Positions 1 to 6,741 of a DNA stretch of 9,626 nt are shown piece by piece. Made by a program: the position numbers and the translations under genes. Location: NCBI GenBank assembly GCA_034663685.1, contig JAXDJC010000277.1:1-9626 (forward strand), in the 5' to 3' direction. The stretch comes from AC-37 sp034663685. Its GTDB lineage: Bacteria; Actinomycetota; Thermoleophilia; Solirubrobacterales; Thermoleophilaceae. The number at the start of each line of letters is the position of its first letter. The stretch's first letter is position 1. Under the pieces are notes generated by a model. It ran no database searches. It saw nothing but the letters and a program-made list of their open reading frames with translations, and was not told where the DNA came from.

Positions 1-2688
1 GATCGACGAGTACGCGCCCGAGGCGACGCCGACGAGCAGCGCGAACGCGAAGTCCTTGAGCGTGCCCCCGCCGAACAGCATCAGCGACAGGACCGGCAGC
101 AGCGTGCAGAAGCTCGTCGCCAGCGACCGGGTGAGGACCTCCGACAGCGCGCGGTTGACGATCTGCGAGAACGCGGCGCTCGGCATCCGCGGGATGTTCT
201 CTCGCACGCGGTCGAACACGATGATCGTGTCGTAGAGCGAATAACCCAAGATCGTGAGCAGCGCCGCGACCGTCGACGTCGTCACCTCCCGGCCGAGTAG
301 TGCGTACACGCCCGAGACGATCAGCACGTCGTGCATCAGCGCGATCAGCACCGGCACGGCGACCTTCCACTCGAAGCGCAGCGTGATGTAGATCGAGATG
401 ACCAGCAGCGAGGCGATGATCGCGTACACCGCCGATTTCGCCACGCTCTGGCCGAAGCTCGGGCCGATCTCGTCGGCGTTCGGCGTTCCCTGGATGCCGA
501 AGCGCTGGTCGAGCGCCCGCTCGACCGCGTCGACGCCGCCCGTGCCGAGCTGGTGGGCGGAGATCTGGACCGCGTTCGGGCCGAGCGCGTCGTTGGAGAT
601 CGTCTGGATCTTCGCGTCGGCGAGCCCCTGCGGCGCGAGCACGCTGCGGATCTCGTCCACGGTCGCCGGCTTCTGCAGGCCGGTCGTGACGCGCGTGCCG
701 CCCTCGAAGTCGATGCCGAAGTTGATCCCGTTGCCGGCGATCGCCAGCGCCCCGATGAGCAGGATCACGCCCGACATCGAGAAGAACCACTTCGACGCGC
801 CCATGAAGTCGTAGCGGAACTTGAAGCGCTGCTCGCCGGCGCCGAGCGCTGCGCGCGAGCGGATCGCACGCGTCCCGCGCAGCGAGTACAGGATCGCCTG
901 CGTGGCCACCACGGCGGTGAACAGCGAGACGATGACGCCGAGGCCGAGGGTGAACGCGAAGCCCTTGACCCCCGCCGTGGCGAGGATGAAGAGGATGAAC
1001 GCGACCAGGAAGGTCACGATGTTCGCGTCGATGATCGCGGTCAGGCCCTTGCGGTAGCCCGCCACGATCGCCTGCGATATCCCGCGCCCGGCGCGCACCT
1101 CTTCCTTCACGCGTTCGAACACGACGATGTTGGCGTCCGCCGCGACGCCCAGCGTGAGGATCAGGCCCGCGATGCCCGGCAGGGTCATCGTGATCGGGAT
1201 CAGCTTGACCAGCGCGAACAGCAGGATCGCGTAGATGATCAGCGCGCCCGCCGCGATCCCGCCGAGCACCCGGTAGAAGACGATCAGGAAGAGGAGGGTG
1301 AGCAGGAGGCCCACGCCGGCCGCGATCAGGCCCTGGTTGAGCGCCTGCTGGCCGAGCGTGGCCGACACCTGCGTCTTCGAGATCAGCTTGAGCGTGACCG
1401 GCAGCGCGCCGATCCGCAGGCTGTCCGCCAGGTCCTGGGTCTGCTGGATCGAGCCGATCCCGTTGATCTGGGCCCCGGTCTGGCCGTCGATCCCCTCCGG
1501 GTTGCGCACGTAGTCGATCGTGGCCAGCGAGACGACCTGGTCGTCGAGCGAGATCATGAATCTCTGGAACCGGTCCTGGGGCCTCTGGCCCGGCTGCGGC
1601 AGCGCGGCCTGACCGCGCTGCGCGATCCGCTTGGTCACGCGCGCGAACGCCTTCTTGCCCCTGTCGGTGAACTCCATCGTCACGATGGGTTCCTGGGTCT
1701 GCTGGTCGAAGTTCTGCTTCGGGTTCTGGATGTCCGAGCCGCTCAGCTCCGAGTCGTCCTCGATCACCCAGTACTGCGCCGGCGTGTTCTTGGTGGCGTG
1801 CTGCGGCGGCTCGGCCTTGATGATCACTACGCCGCGCGGGACCTTGAGCACCTTCGCGCCGTTGCCGGGGGAGCCGGGCTTGTTGATCAGCTGCTCCAGC
1901 GTGGCCGGGCAGGCGGTGCCCTTGGCCGGCTTGGCGTTCTTCGGCGCGGGGGTCTTCAGCCGCGCCCGCGGGCGCGCCGCGATGGCGGAGAAGTCGTCCG
2001 CGATCTCCCGGCACGAGCCGTAGTAGGCGGTGGCGTCGTTGACGCTCGCCAGGCTGCTCGGCGTGGCCTTTAGCCCACCGGGGTGGACGAGCACGTTCTT
2101 GCTGTCGAAGAGGTAGTACTTGTCGCCGACCGAGTCGTTCTTGCGGTCGTAGTACTCGCGGATCTTCTGCTTGTTGTCCCCGAACAGCTTCTTGACGGAG
2201 TCCGACGGGCCGCCCGGCGGGATGTCCGTCTCCTCGGCGCGCGGCTTGGCCAGCGCCGCCAGCTTGGCGGCCAGCGCGAAGTCGTTGATCGGCCGGTTGG
2301 GGTCGCCGAAGACGTTGGGCTCCCAGTCGTAGAACTGGAGCTGGGCGGTGGTTCCGACCTGCTCCTCCGCCCTGGCCGCGTTGGCCACGGCCGGGAGCCC
2401 GATCGAGATCTCGTTCTGACCCGCGCGCTGGATCTCCGGCTCGGACACGCCGAGCGCGTTGGTCCGCTTCTGGATCGTGGCGATCGCGTCGTTGATCGCC
2501 GCGGGCGTGACCTTGGGGACCTGCGGGGTGGGCCGCGCCTGGTACACGAGCTCCACGCCGCCCTTGAGGTCGAGGCCGAGGCGCGTGGGCTTGGAGAAGG
2601 GCGAGCCCGGGACGATGAGCAGCAGCGCGCCGACGAGCAGCACGGCCACGATTCCGAGGATGATCGAGTTGCGGCGGCGGTCGGTCAC
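1..2688 (-). CDS. secDF: SecDF: fused SecD-SecF protein translocase subunit (3' end cut by window edge)
   Basis: This membrane protein works with SecYEG and uses the proton motive force to pull exported proteins across the membrane. One frame runs unbroken from a GTG at 2688 to base 1 (896 codons, no stop), so SecD and SecF are one polypeptide. SecD part: TM1 about residues 8-27; RLGLDLKGG motif 36-44; large extracytoplasmic P1 domain to about 450, with ELSGSDI at 314-320 and two cysteines, C226 and C260, that could form a disulfide; TM2-TM6 about 454-603, with the conserved ADAN Asp at D518 (proton path) followed by VFERVKEE. A basic linker, about 604-632, joins SecF: TM about 634-652, FGIDFEGG 657-664, a P4-like domain, TM about 754-772, and YDTIIVFDRVREN 819-831. 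The window ends inside the last helix (VGVASGAYSSI), so only a short tail is missing. The GTG start overlaps the previous stop (GTGA) and has no clear Shine-Dalgarno, suggesting translational coupling. The family call is certain; linker and TM limits are estimates. Confidence 0.96.
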   Translation of the reverse strand, partial: MTDRRRNSIILGIVAVLLVGALLLIVPGSPFSKPTRLGLDLKGGVELVYQARPTPQVPKVTPAAINDAIATIQKRTNALGVSEPEIQRAGQNEISIGLPAVANAARAEEQVGTTAQLQFYDWEPNVFGDPNRPINDFALAAKLAALAKPRAEETDIPPGGPSDSVKKLFGDNKQKIREYYDRKNDSVGDKYYLFDSKNVLVHPGGLKATPSSLASVNDATAYYGSCREIADDFSAIAARPRARLKTPAPKNAKPAKGTACPATLEQLINKPGSPGNGAKVLKVPRGVVIIKAEPPQHATKNTPAQYWVIEDDSELSGSDIQNPKQNFDQQTQEPIVTMEFTDRGKKAFARVTKRIAQRGQAALPQPGQRPQDRFQRFMISLDDQVVSLATIDYVRNPEGIDGQTGAQINGIGSIQQTQDLADSLRIGALPVTLKLISKTQVSATLGQQALNQGLIAAGVGLLLTLLFLIVFYRVLGGIAAGALIIYAILLFALVKLIPITMTLPGIAGLILTLGVAADANIVVFERVKEEVRAGRGISQAIVAGYRKGLTAIIDANIVTFLVAFILFILATAGVKGFAFTLGLGVIVSLFTAVVATQAILYSLRGTRAIRSRAALGAGEQRFKFRYDFMGASKWFFSMSGVILLIGALAIAGNGINFGIDFEGGTRVTTGLQKPATVDEIRSVLAPQGLADAKIQTISNDALGPNAVQISAHQLGTGGVDAVERALDQRFGIQGTPNADEIGPSFGQSVAKSAVYAIIASLLVISIYITLRFEWKVAVPVLIALMHDVLIVSGVYALLGREVTTSTVAALLTILGYSLYDTIIVFDRVRENIPRMPSAAFSQIVNRALSEVLTRSLATSFCTLLPVLSLMLFGGGTLKDFAFALLVGVASGAYSSI

Positions 2689-3131
2689 GACGTGGGGGTG
2701 AGGACGAGCAGCAGTCCGCCGTCGTCGTCGTAGGCCGGGAAGATGTCAGCCTTGGCGGGCTCGGGCCGGTCTCCCTCGGCGTGGACCACGACGGGCTTGT
2801 CCAGCACGCGCACGCCCCACTCGAGCGCGGTGCCGATGTGGTCGTCGCCGTTCTCGAACTCGAGCCCGAGCACCTCGCGGACCTGGCGGCCCATCACGTC
2901 GGTGTCGCCGAGCCCGGTGAGCTCGCGCGATCCGCGGCCGGCGGCGATCACCTGGGCCTGCGCGTCGCAGACGAAGAAGGCCGCGTTGGGCGCCGGGTAG
3001 TACTCGTCGAGCAGCTCGAAGAGAAAGCCGAACCCGCAGTTCGAACAGCCCTTCGCGAGATTGCGGAATCCGGCCGTGCGCTCGGCTCCTGTGCTGCGCT
3101 GGCCGCAGTTGGGACAGATGAAGTTCGGCAT
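2685..3131 (-). CDS. Small zinc-ribbon protein with PAS-like domain, coupled to secDF
   Basis: A 148-residue soluble protein that I cannot assign to a named family. The N-terminus is a zinc ribbon: CPNC (C6, C9) and CSNC (C29, C32) would form a four-cysteine metal site. The rest, about 38-146, reads like a single PAS fold: an acidic helix (FELLDEYYPAPNAAFFVCD), the strand-turn QAQVIAAGRGSRELTG, the helix DVMGRQVREVLGLEF, and a final strand pair ending in LLLVLTP. There is no kinase, cyclase, HTH or membrane segment, so any sensing would have to act through a partner. A fifth cysteine, C55, lies in the PAS-like part. It starts 26 bases after ruvB and its TGA overlaps the GTG of secDF, so the two are probably co-translated. 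No good ribosome binding site precedes the ATG; a small inverted repeat sits there instead. The zinc ribbon is clear; the PAS call is by pattern only, and a role in redox or zinc sensing is inference. Confidence 0.85.
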   Translation of the reverse strand: MPNFICPNCGQRSTGAERTAGFRNLAKGCSNCGFGFLFELLDEYYPAPNAAFFVCDAQAQVIAAGRGSRELTGLGDTDVMGRQVREVLGLEFENGDDHIGTALEWGVRVLDKPVVVHAEGDRPEPAKADIFPAYDDDGGLLLVLTPTS

Positions 3132-3134
3132 CGA

Positions 3135-3151
3135 GGCCTAGAGGTTAGGCC
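3135..3151. repeat. Perfect 6-bp inverted repeat in the ruvB to zinc-ribbon gene gap
   Basis: Plus strand GGCCTA-GAGGT-TAGGCC, a perfect 6-bp stem with a 5-base loop. It lies entirely between the ruvB stop and the zinc-ribbon gene ATG, ending three bases before that ATG. No T-run follows on either side, so it is not a standard intrinsic terminator. In mRNA it would occupy the place of the ribosome binding site; as DNA it could be a small operator. A chance occurrence is possible. Confidence 0.45.
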
Positions 3152-3157
3152 GCTCAT

Positions 3158-4228
3158 TCAGAACAGGCTCGCGGCGCCCCGAGGCCGGTCCAGGCCCAGG
3201 TGCGCCCAGGCCGACGCGGTGGCCACGCGCCCGCGCGGAGTCCGCTTCACGAGGCCCTGCTGGAGCAGATACGGCTCGTACACGTCCTCGATCGTGTCCT
3301 GCTCCTCGGAGACCGCCGCGGCCAGCGTCGACAGTCCAACGGGACCGCCCTCGAACTTCTCGCAGATCGTGCGCAGGATCTCGCGGTCGAGGTGGTCGAG
3401 CCCGGCCTCGTCGACCTGGAGCATCTCGAGCCCGGCGCGCGCCACGTCCTCGTCGACCGTGCCGGCGCCGCGCACCTCCGCGTAGTCGCGCACGCGCTTG
3501 AGCAGGCGGTTGGCCACGCGTGGGGTTCCGCGCGAGCGCGAGGCGATCGTCTCGGCGCCCTCCGGGTCGATCCGCACGCCGAGGATGTCGGCCGAGCGCA
3601 GCACGATCGTGGCCAGCTCCTCGGGCGGGTAGAGCTCGAGGCGATGCGTGACGCCGAAGCGGTCGCGCAGCGGCGTGGTGAGCAGGCCTGCGCGCGTGGT
3701 GGCGCCGATCATCGTGAAGGGCGGGAGGTCGAGCGTGACCACGCGCGCGCCGGCCCCCTGGCCGACGGTGATCGGCAGGCGGCGATCCTCCATCGCGGGA
3801 TAGAAGGTCTCCTCGAGCGCGCGCGGCAGGCGGTGGATCTCGTCGACGAAGAAGACGCTGCCGGGCTCGAGGGCGGTGAGGAACGAGGCCACGTCGCCCT
3901 TGCGCTCGAGCGCGGGGCCGGCGGTCTGCACGAACGGCACGCCGAGCTCCGCCGCCACGATCTGGGCGAGCGACGTCTTGCCGAGGCCGGGCGGTCCGGC
4001 GAGCAGCACGTGGTCGAGCGGCTCGCCGCGGGCGCGCGCGGCCTCCACGAACACGGCGAGCTGCTCCTTGACCGCGGGCTGGCCCACGAAGTCCTCGAGC
4101 CGCCGCGGGCGCAGCGACCGGTCGAGCTCCTCGTCCGGAGGTGCGGCGCCGGCGGAGCCGATCCGAGCGGCGGCCGGGTCGGCGTCGTCGCGCAGGCGCT
4201 CCGCGCCGGGCGTGCGGATGCCGCTCAC
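3158..4228 (-). CDS. ruvB: RuvB, Holliday junction branch migration ATPase
   Basis: RuvB is the AAA+ motor that, with RuvA, drives branch migration of Holliday junctions in recombinational repair. From the GTG at 4228 it is 356 residues, slightly longer than usual because of a loose N-terminal tail of about 35 residues before LRPRRLEDFVGQ. Walker A is GPPGLGKT (78-85), Walker B FFVDEIH (126-132), sensor 1 is in MIGATTRAG (about 173-181), the arginine finger region is PLRDRFG (186-192) and sensor 2 RGTPRVANR (233-241). The C-terminal winged helix spans about 280-350 and includes GGPVGLSTLAAAV. The GTG overlaps the ruvA TGA as GTGA, which fixes the start better than the weak upstream GGGGCG. 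Nothing essential is missing. It is the third gene of a classical ruvCAB block. Confidence 0.97.
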   Translation of the reverse strand: MSGIRTPGAERLRDDADPAAARIGSAGAAPPDEELDRSLRPRRLEDFVGQPAVKEQLAVFVEAARARGEPLDHVLLAGPPGLGKTSLAQIVAAELGVPFVQTAGPALERKGDVASFLTALEPGSVFFVDEIHRLPRALEETFYPAMEDRRLPITVGQGAGARVVTLDLPPFTMIGATTRAGLLTTPLRDRFGVTHRLELYPPEELATIVLRSADILGVRIDPEGAETIASRSRGTPRVANRLLKRVRDYAEVRGAGTVDEDVARAGLEMLQVDEAGLDHLDREILRTICEKFEGGPVGLSTLAAAVSEEQDTIEDVYEPYLLQQGLVKRTPRGRVATASAWAHLGLDRPRGAASLF

Positions 4229-4800
4229 CGCGCGCCCCGCAGCGCTTCGGCGATCAGGTCCTCGGGCGTCTCGCCGCGCGCCTTGTCCAGCAGCCGGTCG
4301 GCCTCCACGGGCGTGAAGCCCAGCCCCAGCAGGCCCTCGCGGGCGAGCGTGCGCGGGTCGTCGGCGCGGGTGACCACGAAGTCGTCGCCGCTCGTCTCCC
4401 CTCCCACCTTCTCGCGCAGCTCCACGATGATCCGCTCCGCGGTGCGCTTGCCGATGCCGGGCACGGCCTGGAAGCGCGCCGAGTCGCCACTGGCGATCGC
4501 GTTCATCAGCTCGCGCGGGGTGCCGCCCGAGAGCACCGCCAGCGCCACCTTGGGCCCCACGCTCTGGACCCCGATCAGCATGAGGAAGAGCTCGCGCTCG
4601 GACTCCGAGCCGAAGCCGTAGAGGTGCATGCCGTCGTCGCGCATCACGAGGTGCGTGTGGAGCAGCGCCTCGTCGCCCGCCCCCGGCACCGATCGCAGCG
4701 TGTTGGCCGAGACGGCAAGCCGGTAGCCCACGCCCGCGCATTCCACGACCACGTGGTCCGGGCGCCGCACGATCACCTCGCCGCGCACCGAGGCGATCAC
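4225..4800 (-). CDS. ruvA: RuvA, Holliday junction DNA-binding subunit
   Basis: RuvA tetramers clamp the four-way junction and load RuvB. The protein is 191 residues, close to the usual length of about 200. The OB-fold domain I is about 1-62 (starts MIASVRGEVIVRRPDHVVVE; conserved VGYRL at 24-28 and LYGF at 60-63). Domain II has two helix-hairpin-helix motifs, GVQSVGPKVALAVL (77-90) and VPGIGKRTAERIIVEL (113-128), that grip the DNA backbone. After a short acidic, glycine-rich linker (about 132-145), domain III (about 146-191, LAREGLLGLGFTPVEADRLL) would contact RuvB. The GTG start overlaps the ruvC stop as GTGA and has a good Shine-Dalgarno six bases upstream, inside ruvC. Confidence 0.97.
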   Translation of the reverse strand: MIASVRGEVIVRRPDHVVVECAGVGYRLAVSANTLRSVPGAGDEALLHTHLVMRDDGMHLYGFGSESERELFLMLIGVQSVGPKVALAVLSGGTPRELMNAIASGDSARFQAVPGIGKRTAERIIVELREKVGGETSGDDFVVTRADDPRTLAREGLLGLGFTPVEADRLLDKARGETPEDLIAEALRGAR

Positions 4801-5297
4801 GAGACGCTCCCCACCGCGGCGCGCAGCTTGGCGCCGTTGGCGTGGCAGATGGCCACCGCGAGGGCATCGGCCGCGTGGTCGGGCTCCGGCGGCTCGGACA
4901 GCGAGAGCAGCGCGCCCACCATGCGCTGGACCTGGTCCTTCTCCGCCCGACCCGAGCCGCACACAGCCTGCTTGACGGCCTGCGGCGTGTACGAGTAGCA
5001 CGGGATCCCGGCCAGCCCGGCCGAGAGCAGGGCCACGCCGCGCGCCTGGCCGACGCTGAACGCGGTGCGCGCGTTCTGGCCGAAGAAGAGGTCCTCCACG
5101 GCCATCGCGGCCGGGGTGTGCAGGGCGATCAGGTCGCAGAGTCCCGCGTGGATGCGGGCGAGCCGGCGCTCGAGCGGCTCGTCGGCGCCGGTCACGATCA
5201 CGCCGCCGTCGAGCGCGGCCATCCGCCCGCCGTTCGAGACGACCACGCCGTATCCGGTGTTTGCGGCACCGGGATCTATGCCGAGAACGACCACCAC
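4797..5297 (-). CDS. ruvC: RuvC, Holliday junction resolvase (start uncertain)
   Basis: RuvC is the endonuclease that cuts Holliday junctions after RuvAB migration. With the GTG at 5297 it is 166 residues and begins MVVVLGIDPG, placing the first acidic residue exactly as in the E. coli protein. Active-site residues seen: D8 (LGIDPG), E68 (AVEDLFF), H141 and D144 (DHAADALAVAI). A histidine, not aspartate, at the third metal-ligand position is the arrangement I recall for the Thermus RuvC. QNARTAFSVGQARGVAL (74-90) and TPQAVKQAV (104-112) are family signatures. The start is not settled: a second GTG at 5294 and an ATG at 5369 (190 residues, Pro/Arg-rich extension) are in frame, and none has a well-placed ribosome binding site. 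I prefer 5297 because the extension looks non-conserved. It opens the ruvCAB block behind a palindrome-bearing spacer. Confidence 0.93.
   Translation of the reverse strand: MVVVLGIDPGAANTGYGVVVSNGGRMAALDGGVIVTGADEPLERRLARIHAGLCDLIALHTPAAMAVEDLFFGQNARTAFSVGQARGVALLSAGLAGIPCYSYTPQAVKQAVCGSGRAEKDQVQRMVGALLSLSEPPEPDHAADALAVAICHANGAKLRAAVGSVS
4807..4812 (-). promoter_or_regulatory. Ribosome binding site of ruvA inside ruvC
   Basis: GGGGAG on the minus strand, six bases before the GTG at 4800. It supports the short overlapping start of ruvA rather than a longer upstream reading. Confidence 0.65.
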
Positions 5298-5424
5298 GGG
5301 GGTGATTCTGCGGCCGGGGGCGGACGCCTCCTGCGGGCCGGGCCGGCCGCGCGCTCGGATCGGAGCCATCACGCCGCCACGAGCATCTGGCCGGCACCGC
5401 CTCGCTTGCCGATGGAACCACGTC

Positions 5425-5441
5425 CTAGAACCTCGTTCTAG
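5425..5441. promoter_or_regulatory. Perfect palindrome upstream of ruvCAB, candidate operator
   Basis: CTAGAACGAGGTTCTAG on the minus strand: 7-bp arms around a 3-base centre, 128 bases upstream of the ruvC GTG in the 234-bp non-coding spacer. Arms contain GAAC/GTTC, the half-sites of Gram-positive LexA boxes, but those have a 4-base centre. TAGAAC/GTTCTA also matches the KstR-type half-site, which has a 2-base centre. ruvCAB is a known SOS target in several bacteria, so a repair-linked operator is plausible. As RNA it would be a 7-bp triloop hairpin, but no T-run follows, so a terminator is unlikely. I could not place convincing -35 and -10 boxes around it. Confidence 0.5.
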
Positions 5442-5531
5442 TCGAAGCGAAGGGTGAACGGCAGCGGCGAGCACTTGGGGAACGGGTTTTGAGGCCACCG
5501 ATGCCGCTGGTCCGACTCCCCTGCGAGGCAA

Positions 5532-6728
5532 CTAGCGCCGCGGCATCACCCGGATGTTGGCCTTGCCCGGCCGCAGGCCGGAGCGCGAGGCGCGTGCACG
5601 CTGCACGCCGGACCCGCCCGGCTTCACGGTGATCGTCGCCCGTCCCTTCGCGTCGGTCTCGGCCGACCCGCCGGAGAACACCACCTTCGCCCCGCTCACC
5701 GGCCCCAGGCTCCCCGCAACCCGTGCCCGAGCCGTGAACTTCATGCGCACCGAGCGCCCGCTGCGCACGTGCCGCGGCGAGGCGCTCAGGCTGATCTTCG
5801 CCGGCTTGGCCGCCGGTCCGGCGCCCGGCGGGATCGCCTCCCCCTTCGGCACGAAGTTGAGGATCGTCCCGTTCGACGGCCCGTAGGTCGGCGGGCCCGA
5901 CGTGTTGTAGGGCTGGATCATCCAGTGCAGCGTGCCGCCGAGCGCGTCCACGAAGTCGATTCCCTCCGACTCCCCCACGATCTGGCGCTCGATCTCGAGG
6001 GTCCTCGCGCCGGTGTCGAGGTCGATCGACCAGACCTGGAAGCCCTCGGGCGCGTCCTGCCCGGCCACGTAGAAGCGGCCGCGGAAGAAGGCGGCGCCGG
6101 TGACGCCGCTCGGCGGCCGCGCGTTCTTGAGCACCCGCACGGGCTTGATCGCCGGCCCGGCCGGCGCCGCGTTCGCGGCCGTGATGTCGTCCATGCTGAA
6201 CGCGAACAGGTCCTTGCCGATGCCGGTCCAGGCGAGCTTTCCGTCCGGCGAGACCGCCACCCACATCGCCTTGGCCATCACGGCCGGGTCGATCTTCACG
6301 TAGTAGCGCCACTGGAGCGTCTCCGGGTCGGCGACCGCGAACGAGCCGGTGCGGCACGTGTTGCTCGGGTCGTCCTGCCCCGGCGCCGCCTGCGGGTAGT
6401 AGCACTCCATCGGCAGGATCACGCGGCCGCCCTCGCGCGCGTCCCAGGCGATGTCGCCGGTGTGGTTGTACTGCTCGCGCGCGTGGACGTCGGGCGGGAT
6501 CACGTCGTCGGTGCGCGCCGTCTCGCCCAGCATCGGGTCGGTCCGGTAGAGCCCGGAGTACACGCCGTTGAAGAACAGCCGCCGCGCCGGATCGGACGCC
6601 ATGCCCTGGTAGTAGTAGATCGGCGTGGTGGTCCGGCCGGTCTCGGTCCAGCGGCCGGGGTCGGCCGCGTGAGCGGCGGCCGGCGCCAGGAGGGCGGCCG
6701 CCACGGCCGTGAGCACGATCCGCCGCAT
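5532..6728 (-). CDS. Secreted beta-propeller-like protein with C-terminal Ig-like domain
   Basis: A 398-residue exported protein of unknown function. A Sec signal peptide is clear: MRRI, a hydrophobic run of alanine, leucine and valine, then APAAAHA with likely cleavage after residue 21. Residues about 25-300 look like propeller blades (WVAVSPDGKLAWTG, AAFFRGRFYVAGQDAPEGF, VWSIDLDTGARTLEIE, GGTLHWMIQPYN). Two cysteines, C109 and C125, flank a proline/aspartate-rich loop and could form a disulfide. A proline/alanine linker near 300-309 leads to a bacterial Ig-like domain (KISLSASPRHVRSGRSVRMKF to the end). It has no transmembrane anchor, LPXTG or lipobox, so it is probably released or loosely wall-bound. 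The ATG at 6728 is preceded by an in-frame GTG at 6731; the ATG gives the more usual signal peptide. It starts 13 bases after yebC without a recognisable ribosome binding site; a GC-only 7-bp inverted repeat spans the junction. The propeller call is by pattern; no enzyme residues are recognised. Confidence 0.85.
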   Translation of the reverse strand: MRRIVLTAVAAALLAPAAAHAADPGRWTETGRTTTPIYYYQGMASDPARRLFFNGVYSGLYRTDPMLGETARTDDVIPPDVHAREQYNHTGDIAWDAREGGRVILPMECYYPQAAPGQDDPSNTCRTGSFAVADPETLQWRYYVKIDPAVMAKAMWVAVSPDGKLAWTGIGKDLFAFSMDDITAANAAPAGPAIKPVRVLKNARPPSGVTGAAFFRGRFYVAGQDAPEGFQVWSIDLDTGARTLEIERQIVGESEGIDFVDALGGTLHWMIQPYNTSGPPTYGPSNGTILNFVPKGEAIPPGAGPAAKPAKISLSASPRHVRSGRSVRMKFTARARVAGSLGPVSGAKVVFSGGSAETDAKGRATITVKPGGSGVQRARASRSGLRPGKANIRVMPRR

Positions 6729-6741
6729 CACACGGCGGAGG

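Noticed and set aside
331..2073. Long plus-strand open frame (580 codons) opposite secDF
   Set aside because: Its product is Arg/Asp/Leu-rich with no fold-like pattern and lies exactly antisense to conserved SecD/SecF motifs; typical shadow of G/C-ending codons.
3200..4621. Plus-strand open frame of 473 codons opposite ruvB and ruvA
   Set aside because: Antisense to complete RuvB and RuvA coding sequence; low-complexity Arg/Ala/Gly composition and no recognisable domain.
5327..5332. AGGAGG as ribosome binding site for ruvC
   Set aside because: It is 29 bases before the preferred GTG and no start codon lies 5-10 bases downstream in the RuvC frame.
5425..5441. Intrinsic terminator for the secreted-protein gene
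   Set aside because: The hairpin has only three G/C pairs of seven and no T-run on either side; an operator is the better reading.
5442..5531. Possible tRNA or decayed repeat in the spacer between the secreted gene and the palindrome
   Set aside because: A T-loop-like GGTCCGACTCCC is visible on the plus strand, but no acceptor, D or anticodon stems can be drawn around it.
5425..6405. Minus-strand 326-codon frame overlapping the secreted protein
   Set aside because: The other minus frame gives a proper signal peptide, propeller-like strands and an Ig-like domain; this one is Arg/Gly-rich and ends in the non-coding spacer.
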